The notes: a model not told the origin generated them from the letters alone. A stretch of DNA of 17,594 nt from Ignavibacteria bacterium (GCA_026417195.1 JAOADS010000022.1:1-17594), one strand, 5' to 3'. Shown: positions 1 through 9,293, counted from the first letter of the stretch. A program made the numbers and translations.

Positions 1-462
1 GTCTATACCCCTGTAAACATCCTTTATCCTTACTTCCCTGTAACTTTTTACATATAACACTCCTTCCGGACAATGACCTAAATAGTAATTGGAATATCCG
101 GGGAGTTCATCTTTATATTCTATTTTACTTCTGTCTATTGTTGAGTTTAACAGATCAACATCTATTCTTGAGTAATGAACCTTCATTGGTTTAGGCTCTT
201 TGTAATGTGGTAATAACTCATCACTGCTTCCGGCTGCCTGTGGAAGTTCTTCATATCTGTAGATTACGTAGCTTACTCCACGGTCTGTGATATAGACACC
301 TATGTCTTTATTCTTTGAGTAGAAGATAACTTCTTTTACTTTTCTGCCTTCTGTATCTCCAAGTTGTCCGAGGTTTGATTCAAAGCCCTGAATGAAACTA
401 TTATAAGGATTTGCAATTAAATGTAAATTAAAAAGAAAAAGAAAAGTAACTACTATTTTCAT
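1..462 (-). CDS. Secreted SBBP-repeat/T9SS-type surface protein, N-terminal part (truncated by window edge)
   Basis: Reading the minus strand from the ATG at 462 gives an open frame of 154 codons that runs off the left edge of the window. It starts with a short signal peptide (MKIVVTFLFLFNLHLIA, then NP). After that comes a domain with the pieces YITDRGVSYVIYR, ELPGYSNYYLG and YREVRIKDVYRGID. From family knowledge, this pattern (GITDxGxxY, LPGYxNYxxG, YxxVxxKDVYxGID) is the N-terminal module of large extracellular proteins in Ignavibacteria and Bacteroidota. Those proteins usually continue into SBBP beta-propeller repeats and a C-terminal type IX secretion sorting domain. Neither repeats nor sorting domain can be seen here because the gene is cut. 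A good ribosome binding site (AGGAG, complement of 472-476) lies ten bases before the ATG. The substrate or ligand is unknown. Confidence is high that the gene is real and secreted, moderate for the family. Confidence 0.72.
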   Translation of the reverse strand, partial: MKIVVTFLFLFNLHLIANPYNSFIQGFESNLGQLGDTEGRKVKEVIFYSKNKDIGVYITDRGVSYVIYRYEELPQAAGSSDELLPHYKEPKPMKVHYSRIDVDLLNSTIDRSKIEYKDELPGYSNYYLGHCPEGVLYVKSYREVRIKDVYRGID

Positions 463-471
463 TTCTAATTG

Positions 472-476
472 CTCCT
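472..476 (-). promoter_or_regulatory. Ribosome binding site of the secreted-protein gene
   Basis: The minus strand reads AGGAG ten bases before the ATG at 462. It is one of only two clear Shine-Dalgarno sequences noticed in the window, the other being before rpsO, and it supports this start for the partial secreted-protein gene. Confidence 0.6.
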
Positions 477-584
477 TTTAATTTCCGGGATATAGTTCAA
501 TATATTTCATTTTTCAAGGATTAAGTAACAATATAATCTGCCGGCTCTCATAAAAATCCAGTAAAATCCTTCCCCAACTCTGCC

Positions 585-615
585 TTGATTAACTATTAAT
601 TAAAAATTATATTTG
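585..615 (+). promoter_or_regulatory. Predicted FCB-type promoter of the nusA operon
   Basis: TTG at 585-587 and TATATTTG at 608-615 are separated by exactly 20 bases. They match the Bacteroidota primary sigma factor consensus (TTG near -33, TAnnTTTG near -7). Transcription would start around 622, giving a leader of about 90 bases that contains the intrinsic terminator at 643-671. The same elements with the same 20-base spacing occur before the repeat-peptide gene. Confidence 0.6.
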
Positions 616-642
616 CTTTGTTTCAAGAGGGATAGATTAGTG

Positions 643-671
643 ATGACGCTCCAAAAAGCGTCATTTTTTTT
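643..671 (+). terminator. Intrinsic terminator/attenuator in the nusA leader
   Basis: ATGACGCT (643-650) and AGCGTCAT (657-664) form a perfect 8-bp stem with a CCAAAA loop, followed by a run of eight T (664-671). There is no plus-strand gene between the divergent secreted-protein gene and this hairpin, so it sits in the nusA leader, downstream of the predicted promoter. An outer inverted repeat, GATTAG (635-640) with CTAATC (672-677), flanks hairpin and T-tract together and could form a longer stem in read-through RNA. A role in attenuating nusA is inference. Confidence 0.8.
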
Positions 672-711
672 CTAATCCCAGAAATAAATATAAACATTTT
701 AATTAATCAAA

Positions 712-1935
712 ATGAAATCTGAAATAGTTGAATCCTTTGCCCACATGGCAAAAGAAAAGAAAATAGATAAAGATCTGCTTAGCAGTATTATAAAAGATGT
801 CTTCGGAATGATGATAAAAAAGAAATACGGGCAGAATGCAAACTATGATGTAATAGTGAACATGGATAAAGGAGATATTGAAATGTATCTATCAAAAACA
901 GTTGTGGAAGAAGTTACCGACCCAGACACTGAAATATCCGTTGAGGAAGCCCGTGATCGTTCAGGTGAAGAGCTTGAACCGGGAGACGATTATACAGAAG
1001 TACTTGATTACCTTTCTTTCGGAAGAAGACACATTGTAAATTTAAAACAGAATCTTAATCAGAAAATACGTGAAGTAGAAAAAGAGATAGTATATAATGA
1101 ATATAAGGAACTTAAAGGTGAAATTATCGTAGGGGAAATTTATCAGATAAAACCAACCCATATTTTGCTGATACATAACTCTCACGAATTAACTTTTCCA
1201 AAAAGCGAACAGATTGCTAAGGAAAAGTACAAGAAAGGTGAGTCCATCAGGGTTTATATAAAAGAAGTATCAAAGAAAAATTCAGGTCCTACTTCAATTA
1301 TAGTATCTAGGGCTGCTGATGACTTCCTGAAGAAACTTTTTGAACTTGAAATCCCTGAAATTTATGACGGCATAATTGAAATCAAGGGAATAGCAAGGGA
1401 ACCCGGTGAAAGGGCAAAAGTTGCAGTTTATTCATATGATGACAGAATAGATGCTGTGGGAGCATGTGTAGGTATGAAAGGCATAAGAATTCACTCAATA
1501 GTAAGAGAGTTGGCTAATGAAAACATAGATGTGATAAACTACACAGATGATATAGCCTTATATATAGCCAGAGCACTGGCACCAGCAAAACTTAAAGACA
1601 TTTACCTTGATAAGGAAAATAAAGTTGCCAAAATAATAGCTGATGAAGATCAGGTTTCACTTATAATAGGGAAAAACGGTCAGAATATAAAACTCGCAAG
1701 TAAACTCACCGGTTATGAAATAGAGGTTGAAAGGAAAGCCGATAAACCAAAGGATATTGAGGAAGCTCTTGAAAGAGAACTTGCCCGTAATGCAGAACTG
1801 GAAGAAAAGAAAGATCCAGTAAACGAAACCCTAAATGAAGACATTTCAGATGAAGAGGACAAGAATCATGACAATAACGGAAGAGGACAGGAAGAAATAA
1901 AAGAACACGATTTATCCCAGAATGAAGAAAATTAA
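712..1935 (+). CDS. nusA: Transcription termination/antitermination factor NusA
   Basis: NusA binds RNA polymerase near the RNA exit channel and modulates pausing, intrinsic termination and antitermination. The 407-residue protein shows the expected order. The N-terminal polymerase-binding domain covers about residues 1-125, and an S1 domain about 134-200 (GEIIVGEIYQIKPTHILL onward). Two KH domains follow at about 210-350, with the GACVGMKGIRI motif near 250 and the GxxG-type IIGKNGQNI near 320. The last 55 or so residues are an acidic, low-complexity tail. It lacks the C-terminal AR repeats of the E. coli protein, as is usual outside Proteobacteria. No Shine-Dalgarno precedes the ATG; the upstream DNA is AT-rich. 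It is the first gene of the operon, 18 bases before infB. rimP, its usual upstream neighbour, is absent here. The leader terminator suggests NusA could influence its own expression. Confidence 0.95.
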   Translation: MKSEIVESFAHMAKEKKIDKDLLSSIIKDVFGMMIKKKYGQNANYDVIVNMDKGDIEMYLSKTVVEEVTDPDTEISVEEARDRSGEELEPGDDYTEVLDYLSFGRRHIVNLKQNLNQKIREVEKEIVYNEYKELKGEIIVGEIYQIKPTHILLIHNSHELTFPKSEQIAKEKYKKGESIRVYIKEVSKKNSGPTSIIVSRAADDFLKKLFELEIPEIYDGIIEIKGIAREPGERAKVAVYSYDDRIDAVGACVGMKGIRIHSIVRELANENIDVINYTDDIALYIARALAPAKLKDIYLDKENKVAKIIADEDQVSLIIGKNGQNIKLASKLTGYEIEVERKADKPKDIEEALERELARNAELEEKKDPVNETLNEDISDEEDKNHDNNGRGQEEIKEHDLSQNEEN

Positions 1936-1953
1936 AATCTTTATAAATATTTA

Positions 1954-4737
1954 ATGCCTGAAACTGTAAAACCAAAAGGAATTCAGATATCCAGGATTGC
2001 CAAGGAAGTCAACAGACAATCCGCTGAAATACTTGAGTACCTCAAACATATCGGAGTTGAGGCTACAAGTGTTATGTCTAAAGTTGATGAGGAAATTTAT
2101 AAAAAAATTCTCAGGCATTTCAGAAAAGATTTAGAAGAGGCTGAAAAACATAAACAGAAATTAATTGAGATTAAGAAAAAACATAAAGGGATAGAAATTT
2201 CAGAAATTGATGAAGAAATCAGGAAAGAAGAAGAAAAAAAGCAGAAAGAAGAAGAGGAAAGAAAGAAAAAAGAACTCGAGGAAGAGAGATTAAAACTGGA
2301 AAGAGAAAGACGCTTAGAAATAGAACTGGAAGAAAAAAGAAAGAAAATCATAGAAACACAGGAAAAATCAGAACAAGAAATAATTTCAAAGGAAACTAAA
2401 CCGAAGCAAGGTGATGATTTAACCGATAAGCTTTCCCCTGAAGATTCAAAAAAGCCTAAAAAACTTTCCCAGAAGATCCAGGGATTTGTAATGCCTCCAA
2501 GCCCTGTATATAAAACTCCTGCCAAGCAGACACAAAAGAAAAAAGAGGATAAACCAAAAAAACCAGAAGCTAAAACTAATAAACCACCTAAATTTGAAAG
2601 AGTAACTATAAAGGATGATTCCCCGAGAATAAAGAAAAAGCCCTACCAGACGCCATTTACAAAGAAGTCTTCTACTTCAAGATCCGTATCCACTAAGGAT
2701 GATTCCATAAAACCAGCAGAGACACAAAGTATAGAAGATAAAGAGAAGAAAAGGGACATTGAAAAAAAGGAAAAGTCAAGAAAGTATAAATATTCAGACG
2801 GGACCGATTCCAAGAAAAAACTAAAAAGGATTGAAGATGAAGAAGACGTACAGGAAGCTATACGTGAAACCTTAGCTAAAATGGATACCCCGGCTATTAC
2901 TTCTCGTCAGCAGTTAAAAAGGAAAAAGAAAAAAGAAAGAATAGAACAGAAACAGATTGAAGAGCAAAAAGCTCTTGAGAAACAAAATGTTTTACAGGTA
3001 ACAGAATATTTATCAACATCTGAGCTGGCTGCTCTAATGGGAATAGATGTAAGTGCTTTGATTCAGAAGAGTTTTGCACTAGGAACGATGATAACCATTA
3101 ATCAACGCCTTGATAAAGATATAATAACCTTGCTGGCAGATGATTTCGGTTATAAAGTAGAGTTTAATAAAGAATATGAAGTTGATGTTTTGGCAGATAC
3201 AGAGGATCCGGCTGAATCTCTTGTCACTCGCCCTCCTGTTGTTACGATTATGGGACACGTAGATCACGGTAAAACTTCTCTTTTGGATTATATCAGAAAA
3301 ACCAATGTAGTAGCTGGAGAAGCCGGCGGAATAACACAGCATATCGGTGCGTATCAGGTAAAGCTGGATGAAGGTAAACTTATTACTTTCCTTGATACAC
3401 CGGGTCACGAGGCATTTACGGCTATGAGGGCAAGAGGTGCTCAGATTACAGATATTGTTGTACTTGTTGTAGCAGCTGACGACAGCGTCATGCCTCAGAC
3501 TGTGGAAGCTATTAATCACGCCCTGGCAGCCGGAGTCCCTATTATAGTTGCAATAAATAAAATCGATAAGCCCGGCGCAGACCCGCTTAAAATAAAAACC
3601 CAGCTTTCAGAAAAGGGAATACTTGTTGAAGAATGGGGAGGTAAGTATCAGAGTGTTGAGATTTCAGCAAAAACTGGGAAAAACATTGATCAGTTGCTTG
3701 AAAAGATTCTGGTTGAAGCTGAGCTTCTTGAACTCAAGGCAAATCCATCAAGAAGGGCAAGAGGTGTTGTGGTAGAAGCAAAACTTGACAGAGGCAGAGG
3801 CATAGTTGCAACTGTTCTGGTGCAGAAAGGAACCCTTAAAACCGGTGATTCATTTGTAGCAGGCAATCACAGCGGAAAGGTCAAGGCAATGTTTGATGAA
3901 AGAGGTCACAGAATTGAAGTTGCAAAGCCATCCACTCCTGTACAGCTTCTCGGATTTGACGGAATGCCTCAGGCAGGTGACACACTGGTTGTACTTGACA
4001 GTGAAAAAGAAGCAAGGGAAATAGCCCTGAGACGCCGCCAAATTACACGTGAACAGCAATTACGTCAGACAAGGTTAATTACACTTGATGATATTTCAAA
4101 AGAGATTAAAGAAGGAAAGCAGGTTGATCTTAATGTGATAATTAAAGGCGATGTTGACGGATCAGTTGAAGCTTTATCGGATTCACTGCTTAAACTGGGT
4201 TCCGACGAGGTGAAAGTTAACATAATTCATAAAGCAGTAGGAGAAATTTCAGAGCAAGACGTTTCGCTTGCTATAGCTTCTAAAGCAATTATAGTAGGTT
4301 TTAACGTAAGACCCAATCTTAAAGCAAGAAAACTTGCTCAGACAGAAAAGGTTGATATACGTTTGCACAACATAATTTATGACGTGATAAACGAGATCAA
4401 ACTTGCACTTGAAGGTCTTTTGGAACCAGATAAGAAAGAGGAAGTGCTTGCAACTGTTGAAGTGAGGGAAACATTTAAAGTCCCGAAAGTCGGAACGGTT
4501 GCCGGATGTTATGTTGCTGACGGTAAAATATCACGTAATAACAAAGTGCGTCTCATAAGAGACGGGCTCGTTATCTTTGAAGGAAACATAAATGCCCTTA
4601 AAAGATTCAAGGATGATGTGAAGGAAGTAGAAGAAGGATTTGAATGCGGAATAAGTCTTGAGAATTTCAATGATATCAAAGTTGGTGATGTTATAGAAGC
4701 TTATACAATCATTGAAATGAAAAGGAAGCTACAGTAA
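1954..4737 (+). CDS. infB: Translation initiation factor IF-2
   Basis: IF-2 is the GTPase that delivers initiator fMet-tRNA to the 30S subunit and promotes 50S joining. The 927-residue protein starts with an IF2_N helical module ([18 protein letters not shown]). A long Lys/Glu-rich, probably coiled-coil linker follows (about residues 60-340), then a second IF2_N-like module ([18 protein letters not shown]). The G domain carries G1 GHVDHGKT at 434-441, the GGITQHIG switch, G3 DTPGH at 481-485, G4 NKID at 535-538 and G5 SAK at 571-573. Domains II, III and IV follow and look complete to the C-terminus. The gene lies 18 bases after nusA and 24 bases before rbfA. The charged linker varies strongly in length among bacteria and creates a long spurious open frame on the opposite strand. 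Confidence 0.97.
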   Translation: MPETVKPKGIQISRIAKEVNRQSAEILEYLKHIGVEATSVMSKVDEEIYKKILRHFRKDLEEAEKHKQKLIEIKKKHKGIEISEIDEEIRKEEEKKQKEEEERKKKELEEERLKLERERRLEIELEEKRKKIIETQEKSEQEIISKETKPKQGDDLTDKLSPEDSKKPKKLSQKIQGFVMPPSPVYKTPAKQTQKKKEDKPKKPEAKTNKPPKFERVTIKDDSPRIKKKPYQTPFTKKSSTSRSVSTKDDSIKPAETQSIEDKEKKRDIEKKEKSRKYKYSDGTDSKKKLKRIEDEEDVQEAIRETLAKMDTPAITSRQQLKRKKKKERIEQKQIEEQKALEKQNVLQVTEYLSTSELAALMGIDVSALIQKSFALGTMITINQRLDKDIITLLADDFGYKVEFNKEYEVDVLADTEDPAESLVTRPPVVTIMGHVDHGKTSLLDYIRKTNVVAGEAGGITQHIGAYQVKLDEGKLITFLDTPGHEAFTAMRARGAQITDIVVLVVAADDSVMPQTVEAINHALAAGVPIIVAINKIDKPGADPLKIKTQLSEKGILVEEWGGKYQSVEISAKTGKNIDQLLEKILVEAELLELKANPSRRARGVVVEAKLDRGRGIVATVLVQKGTLKTGDSFVAGNHSGKVKAMFDERGHRIEVAKPSTPVQLLGFDGMPQAGDTLVVLDSEKEAREIALRRRQITREQQLRQTRLITLDDISKEIKEGKQVDLNVIIKGDVDGSVEALSDSLLKLGSDEVKVNIIHKAVGEISEQDVSLAIASKAIIVGFNVRPNLKARKLAQTEKVDIRLHNIIYDVINEIKLALEGLLEPDKKEEVLATVEVRETFKVPKVGTVAGCYVADGKISRNNKVRLIRDGLVIFEGNINALKRFKDDVKEVEEGFECGISLENFNDIKVGDVIEAYTIIEMKRKLQ

Positions 4738-4761
4738 ATTCTAATATAAAATAGAACAGGT

Positions 4762-5130
4762 ATGTCCGTAAGAACTGAAAAAGTTGCTGAAGAAATCAAA
4801 CACCGGATAGCAGGTCTGATCAGTTCAGAGCTGGAAAAAGATGAAGCTGGACTTGTTACGGTTACAAGAGTTAGGGTTAGTCCGGATTTAAGAATCGCGA
4901 AAGTATATATGAGCTTTATCGGAAATAAATTATCCGCTGAAGAATGTATTGAAAAAATCAATTACAGGAAAAAGCAGATCAGGATGAACCTTAGTTCAAA
5001 AATTCATCTCAGGTTCATGCCGGATTTATTTTTCTATCACGACGACACTATTGAATATGCCAGCAGAATAAATGAAATATTAAAAGAAATAAACAAAGGA
5101 AATGATAAATCAGAAAAGTCTGCCGGGTGA
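4762..5130 (+). CDS. rbfA: 30S ribosome-binding factor RbfA
   Basis: RbfA is a small KH-fold protein that binds 30S precursors near helix 1 of 16S rRNA and assists late maturation and cold adaptation. The 122-residue sequence has the family's N-terminus (MSVRTEKVAEEIKHRIAGLI). The central VTVTRVRVSPDLRIAKVYMS strand-helix region and the C-terminal LRFMPDLFFYHDDTIEYASRI segment are also typical. Its length is normal. The gene starts 24 bases after infB. Its last 29 bases overlap the start of truB in another frame, so the two are probably translationally coupled. The infB-rbfA-truB order is widely conserved. Confidence 0.95.
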   Translation: MSVRTEKVAEEIKHRIAGLISSELEKDEAGLVTVTRVRVSPDLRIAKVYMSFIGNKLSAEECIEKINYRKKQIRMNLSSKIHLRFMPDLFFYHDDTIEYASRINEILKEINKGNDKSEKSAG

Positions 5131-5812
5131 ACTTCACAACAATGAAGGGACACTTCTTTTAATAGACAAGCCTGCAGATTACTCCAGCGCAAGGATTGTA
5201 AATATAGTTAAGAAGTCTATGAATGTTAAAAAAGCCGGGCATTCCGGAACGCTTGACCCCAAAGCAACCGGATTAATGATAGTTTGTACTGAAAAAAAAA
5301 CAAAAATACTTAAAGAAATTCTTGATTATGATAAGGAATATGAAGGGATTATGATAATAGGTTCAAGAACTCAAAGTTACGACTCAGAAACTGAACCATT
5401 TGATTTCACCCCGACTGATAATATCTCGGATGAAGAAATACATAAAACAGCAGAAAGCTTCATAGGTGAAATCGAACAGATTCCCCCTATGTATTCTGCG
5501 GTTAAGTTTAAAGGTAAACCCCTTTATAAATATGCCCGAAAAGGTCTGGAACTGAACAGAAAAAAAAGAAAGGTTAGCGTAAAAGAATTCGGGGTGATTG
5601 ATATAAAAAAGCCCGAGATCAGATTCAGGATTGTATGTTCCAAAGGAACATATATAAGAAGCATAGTAAACGACTTCGGTATCAGACTTGGCACAGGAGC
5701 ATACCTTAAAGAATTAAGGAGAACAAGAATAGGAGAGTTTCGCGTTGAAAATTCTTTCACTGTTGATGAATTCATCAAACATTACAGGAGTATCAAGGGT
5801 TCTGAATTATGA
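5102..5812 (+). CDS. truB: tRNA pseudouridine(55) synthase TruB
   Basis: TruB converts U55 in the T-loop of tRNAs to pseudouridine. The 236-residue protein contains the motif GTLLLIDKP (residues 16-24). It also has the catalytic block GHSGTLDPKATG, with the nucleophilic aspartate at residue 52, then PPMYSAVKFKGKPLYKYAR and the late motif CSKGTYIRSIVNDFG. It ends soon after the catalytic domain, so it lacks the C-terminal PUA-like domain of the roughly 310-residue E. coli enzyme; short forms are common in this part of the bacterial tree. The only suitable in-frame start is the ATG at 5102, inside rbfA, giving a 29-base overlap. Its stop overlaps the start of ribF as ATGA. Confidence 0.95.
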   Translation: MINQKSLPGELHNNEGTLLLIDKPADYSSARIVNIVKKSMNVKKAGHSGTLDPKATGLMIVCTEKKTKILKEILDYDKEYEGIMIIGSRTQSYDSETEPFDFTPTDNISDEEIHKTAESFIGEIEQIPPMYSAVKFKGKPLYKYARKGLELNRKKRKVSVKEFGVIDIKKPEIRFRIVCSKGTYIRSIVNDFGIRLGTGAYLKELRRTRIGEFRVENSFTVDEFIKHYRSIKGSEL

Positions 5813-6771
5813 ATATATTCCGTGACATTGATGAAATAGAGTTTGACAATAAGACAGTTGTAACCGTAGGTACTTTTGACGGAGTTCATCTGGCTCATCA
5901 GACCATACTTTCAAAGGTTAAAGAAATAGCCGAAAGCAATTCCTGCCGCTCATTTCTTATTACGTTTGAACCACATCCTCAGGAAATTTTAAAAAATAAA
6001 ACTCCGGAAATAAAACTCCTTACAACCATAGAGGAAAAAATTGCTCTTATTGAAAACGCCGGAATTGATAACACATTGATAATAAATTTCACTGAAGGGT
6101 TTTCTAAAACTTCACCTCAGGAATTCTACGAAAGGTATATAATTAAAGGAACCGGATTAAGTGATATAGTTACAGGATACGATCATTTCTTCGGCAGAGA
6201 CCGTGAAGGAGATATAAATACCCTTTACCAGTTTGCCGAGAAGTATGGTTTTAATGTTCATAAAGTTGAAGAGATAGACATTGAAGGAGAGCCTGTAAGT
6301 TCAACTCGAATAAGAAAATATCTTTCCGCGGGAAAAATTTCTTTAGCTAACAGGCTTCTGGGATATGAATACGGTTTCGATGCAATTGTTGTGGAAGGAG
6401 ATAAAATAGGAAGAAGCATAGGATATCCAACTGTGAATCTGAAACCGGTAAAGGAAAATAAAGTTATGCCTGATGATGGTGTTTACTGTGTAAGGATAAC
6501 ATATAAAGACAATATCTATTACGGAATGATGTATCACGGATTCAGACCAACTCTTACAGAAGGGAAAAGAAAAGCCATTGAAGTTAATATCTTTGATTTC
6601 AGTGAGAACATTTACGGAGAGAAATTAAGAATTAATCTCATAGAAAAGCTCAGAGGCGATAAAAAGTTTAGTTCAAAAGAAGAACTGGTTAAACAGATAG
6701 AATTGGATAAAGAAGCAACAAAAACAGTAATAAACAAAACTTTTAAAGAAATAAAAATAAATAAATTTTAA
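5809..6771 (+). CDS. ribF: Bifunctional riboflavin kinase/FAD synthetase RibF
   Basis: RibF phosphorylates riboflavin to FMN and adenylates FMN to FAD. In the 320-residue protein, the N-terminal nucleotidyltransferase domain has GTFDGVHLAHQTIL at residues 21-34. The second element of its active site is SSTRIR at about 164-169. The C-terminal flavokinase domain begins near residue 183 and has the GYPTVNL motif at about 205-211, followed by DGVYCVRI and the EVNIFDF strand. Both domains look complete. The start overlaps the truB stop by four bases (ATGA), and the gene ends 15 bases before rpsO. A ribF between truB and rpsO is a common arrangement, placing flavin cofactor supply in the ribosome-biogenesis operon. 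Confidence 0.95.
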   Translation: MNIFRDIDEIEFDNKTVVTVGTFDGVHLAHQTILSKVKEIAESNSCRSFLITFEPHPQEILKNKTPEIKLLTTIEEKIALIENAGIDNTLIINFTEGFSKTSPQEFYERYIIKGTGLSDIVTGYDHFFGRDREGDINTLYQFAEKYGFNVHKVEEIDIEGEPVSSTRIRKYLSAGKISLANRLLGYEYGFDAIVVEGDKIGRSIGYPTVNLKPVKENKVMPDDGVYCVRITYKDNIYYGMMYHGFRPTLTEGKRKAIEVNIFDFSENIYGEKLRINLIEKLRGDKKFSSKEELVKQIELDKEATKTVINKTFKEIKINKF

Positions 6772-6774
6772 ACC

Positions 6775-6779
6775 AGGAG
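6775..6779 (+). promoter_or_regulatory. Strong ribosome binding site of rpsO
   Basis: AGGAG lies seven bases before the rpsO ATG. It contrasts with neighbouring genes of the same operon, which mostly lack a Shine-Dalgarno sequence. This fits the need for high expression of a ribosomal protein. Confidence 0.7.
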
Positions 6780-6786
6780 TAAAAAA

Positions 6787-7056
6787 ATGCTTGATAAGGA
6801 AAAAAAGAAGGAAATCATAAGCAAATATGGCTCGGGTCCGAATGACTCCGGCAAAGCTGAGGTTCAGATAGCCATTTTAACTGAAAGGATAAATCAGCTT
6901 TCGTCTGATCATTTTTCCCGTCACAAGAAAGATAACCATTCACGTACCGGACTGCTTAAAATGGTAGGTAAAAGAAGGAGACTTCTCAGATACCTTGAAA
7001 ATAAAGACATTGAAAGATACAGGAAAATAATCAAAGAACTCAACATCAGGAAATAA
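6787..7056 (+). CDS. rpsO: 30S ribosomal protein S15
   Basis: S15 is a primary-binding protein of the 30S platform, contacting helices 20-22 of 16S rRNA, and it also forms a bridge to the 50S subunit. The 89-residue length equals the family norm. The diagnostic segments are present: [19 protein letters not shown] near the N-terminus, then [20 protein letters not shown] and [17 protein letters not shown]. The gene is preceded by a strong AGGAG site and followed 65 bases later by pnp, the rpsO-pnp pairing seen across bacteria. In E. coli S15 represses its own mRNA; no obvious pseudoknot element was recognised here. Confidence 0.97.
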   Translation: MLDKEKKKEIISKYGSGPNDSGKAEVQIAILTERINQLSSDHFSRHKKDNHSRTGLLKMVGKRRRLLRYLENKDIERYRKIIKELNIRK

Positions 7057-7121
7057 GAGTCTTGTAAATAGATCTGAGCTAACGCCAGTAGTATAAATTA
7101 AAAAACATTTAAACGGAAATT

Positions 7122-9242
7122 ATGTTCATATCAAAACAAATTGAATTGGGTGGAAGAATACTAAGCATTGAAACGGGGAAACTTGCAAAACAGGCATCAG
7201 GATCCGTGCTTGCCAGATATGGCGACACGGTTGTTCTTTGTGTTGCAGTAGCGGAAGACTCACCGAAAGAAGGGCAGGACTTCTTTCCGCTTCAGGTAGA
7301 GTTCAGGGAGAAATCAGCTGCAGTCGGGAAAATACCCGGAAGTTTTTTCAAACGTGAATCCAGACCAAGCGAAAAAGAAATTCTTTCTGCCAGACTCATA
7401 GACAGGCCTATCCGTCCTCTCTTCCCTGAAGACTTTATGTGTGATACCCAGATAATCTGCACAGTTTATTCTTCAGATCAGGAAAACGATGCAGATGTGA
7501 TTGCAGCAGTCGGAGCATCTGCTGCCCTTATGATTTCAGATATTCCGTTTGAGGGACCTGTGGGTGAAGTCAGAGTAGGTAGGATTAACGGTGAATTCGT
7601 TATTAATCCAACTCATTCACAGCTTAAGGAAAGTGAAATGGACATGGTTGTAGGAGGCACAGAAGATTCAATTGTCATGGTTGAAGGTGATGCCATGGAG
7701 TTATCTGAGTCCGTTATTCTGGAAGCACTGAAATTTGCACACGATCACATAAAGCTATTGTGCAGAATGCAAAAGGAATTTGCCTCTGAACTTAATATTG
7801 TTAAACGGGAGGTAGTTCCCGCTGAATTAAACAAGGAACTTGTTGAAGAAGTCAGAAACATTGTTTCAGGTCCGATAAGCGAGATACATCGTTCAAATGT
7901 TACAAAAGAAGAAAGAAGTAGAAGATATAAGGAACTTTTTGAGTCAACGGTTGCTTTACTGGCTGAGAAATATCCCGAGCAGGAAAAAACAGTAGCCAAA
8001 GTGTTTGAAGAAATTCAGTATTATGATATGAGGAAAATGATCCTGGATGAAAACAGAAGACTTGACGGAAGGAAAACAAATGAGATAAGACCCATAAGCT
8101 GTGAGGTTGGTGTTCTGCCAAGAAATCACGGATCAGCTTTATTCACCAGAGGTGAAACTCAGAGCCTTACTTCAATGACTCTTGGAACAAAAATGGACCA
8201 GCAGATACTTGACGGACTGCTTCCAGAACCAAGTAAAAGATTTATGCTTCATTATAACTTTCCTCCTTTTTCAACAGGTGAAACCGGAAGATACGGTTCT
8301 ATTGGAAGAAGAGAAATAGGTCATGGACATCTTGCAGAAAGATCAATTGAAGCTATGCTTCCATCAATGGACGATTTTCCGTATACAATAAGAGTAGTTT
8401 CAGACATACTCGAGTCTAACGGTTCTTCATCTATGGCAACAGTTTGTGCAGGCTCACTTGCACTTATGGACGGAGGTGTGAAAATAAAACGCCCTGTAGC
8501 CGGAATTGCAATGGGACTTATTAAAGAAGGTGACAGAGTTGCAATTCTATCTGATATACTCGGTAATGAAGATTTCCTGGGTGATATGGATTTCAAGGTA
8601 GCTGGAACAAGTGAAGGAATTACGGGTCTTCAGATGGACATAAAGATAAAAGGTGTATCGTTTGAAATCATGGAGAAAGCACTTGAACAGGCAAGAGAGG
8701 GAAGGATGCATATACTTGCGAAGATGGCAGAAGCTATTTCCGAACCGCGTGAAAATATTTCACCTTATGCACCTCATTTATACACAATGACTATTCCTGT
8801 TGATATGATAGGGGCTGTCATAGGACCTGGTGGCAAAAACATCAGGCATATCATAGAAGAGTCTGGAGCTGAAATAAACATTGAAGATGACGGAACGGTT
8901 GTAATTGCAGCTGTATCAAAGGAAGCTGCAGGCAAGGCTCAGAGCATGATAGCCAGAATAACTGAGGTACCTGAGGTAGGAAAGATATATACAGGCAAAG
9001 TAGTAAGAACAACTGAGTTCGGTGCATTTGTAGAAATTCTTCCGGGCAAAGAAGGATTACTGCATATTTCACAGATTTCAAAAGACAGGATCAGAAAAGT
9101 TGAAGACGTTCTCAAAAGGGGTGATACTGTCACAGTAATGCTCACAGAAATCGACAAGGAAACAGGCAAATTTTCCCTGAGCAGAAAGGTCCTTCTTGAT
9201 GATAAAAACAAAACTGAAAACACAAAAAACCCAAGAAGGTGA
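7122..9242 (+). CDS. pnp: Polyribonucleotide nucleotidyltransferase (PNPase)
   Basis: PNPase is a trimeric 3'-5' phosphorolytic exoribonuclease of mRNA decay. The 706-residue protein has the full architecture. A first RNase PH domain starts at GGRILSIETGKLAKQASGSV, followed by the linking helical domain. The second RNase PH domain starts near LDGRKTNEIRPIS. It contains the GNEDFLGDMDFKVAGT block, in which D484 and D490 correspond to the catalytic D486 and D492 of E. coli. A KH domain has its GPGG loop at 568-571, and a C-terminal S1 domain spans about 617-690 (GKIYTGKVVRTTEFGAFVEI). The gene follows rpsO after 65 bases. It ends with tandem TGA codons, and no terminator is visible before the next promoter, so some read-through into the repeat-peptide cassette is possible. 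Confidence 0.97.
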   Translation: MFISKQIELGGRILSIETGKLAKQASGSVLARYGDTVVLCVAVAEDSPKEGQDFFPLQVEFREKSAAVGKIPGSFFKRESRPSEKEILSARLIDRPIRPLFPEDFMCDTQIICTVYSSDQENDADVIAAVGASAALMISDIPFEGPVGEVRVGRINGEFVINPTHSQLKESEMDMVVGGTEDSIVMVEGDAMELSESVILEALKFAHDHIKLLCRMQKEFASELNIVKREVVPAELNKELVEEVRNIVSGPISEIHRSNVTKEERSRRYKELFESTVALLAEKYPEQEKTVAKVFEEIQYYDMRKMILDENRRLDGRKTNEIRPISCEVGVLPRNHGSALFTRGETQSLTSMTLGTKMDQQILDGLLPEPSKRFMLHYNFPPFSTGETGRYGSIGRREIGHGHLAERSIEAMLPSMDDFPYTIRVVSDILESNGSSSMATVCAGSLALMDGGVKIKRPVAGIAMGLIKEGDRVAILSDILGNEDFLGDMDFKVAGTSEGITGLQMDIKIKGVSFEIMEKALEQAREGRMHILAKMAEAISEPRENISPYAPHLYTMTIPVDMIGAVIGPGGKNIRHIIEESGAEINIEDDGTVVIAAVSKEAAGKAQSMIARITEVPEVGKIYTGKVVRTTEFGAFVEILPGKEGLLHISQISKDRIRKVEDVLKRGDTVTVMLTEIDKETGKFSLSRKVLLDDKNKTENTKNPRR

Positions 9243-9262
9243 TGATTGTATATAAAAAAGGG

Positions 9263-9293
9263 TTGAATTATTAACAGGGCCGTATTAACTTTG
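9263..9293 (+). promoter_or_regulatory. Predicted FCB-type promoter of the repeat-peptide cassette
   Basis: TTG at 9263-9265 and TAACTTTG at 9286-9293 are separated by 20 bases, the same elements and spacing as in front of nusA. Transcription would start near 9300, leaving an AT-rich leader of about 30 bases with no Shine-Dalgarno before the ATG at 9330. An independent promoter here means the short peptide gene need not depend on the pnp operon. Confidence 0.65.

Noticed and set aside
2097..2525. Long minus-strand open frame opposite infB
   Set aside because: It mirrors the Lys/Glu-rich infB linker and yields a Ser/Phe/Leu-rich low-complexity product with no family features; infB is certain.
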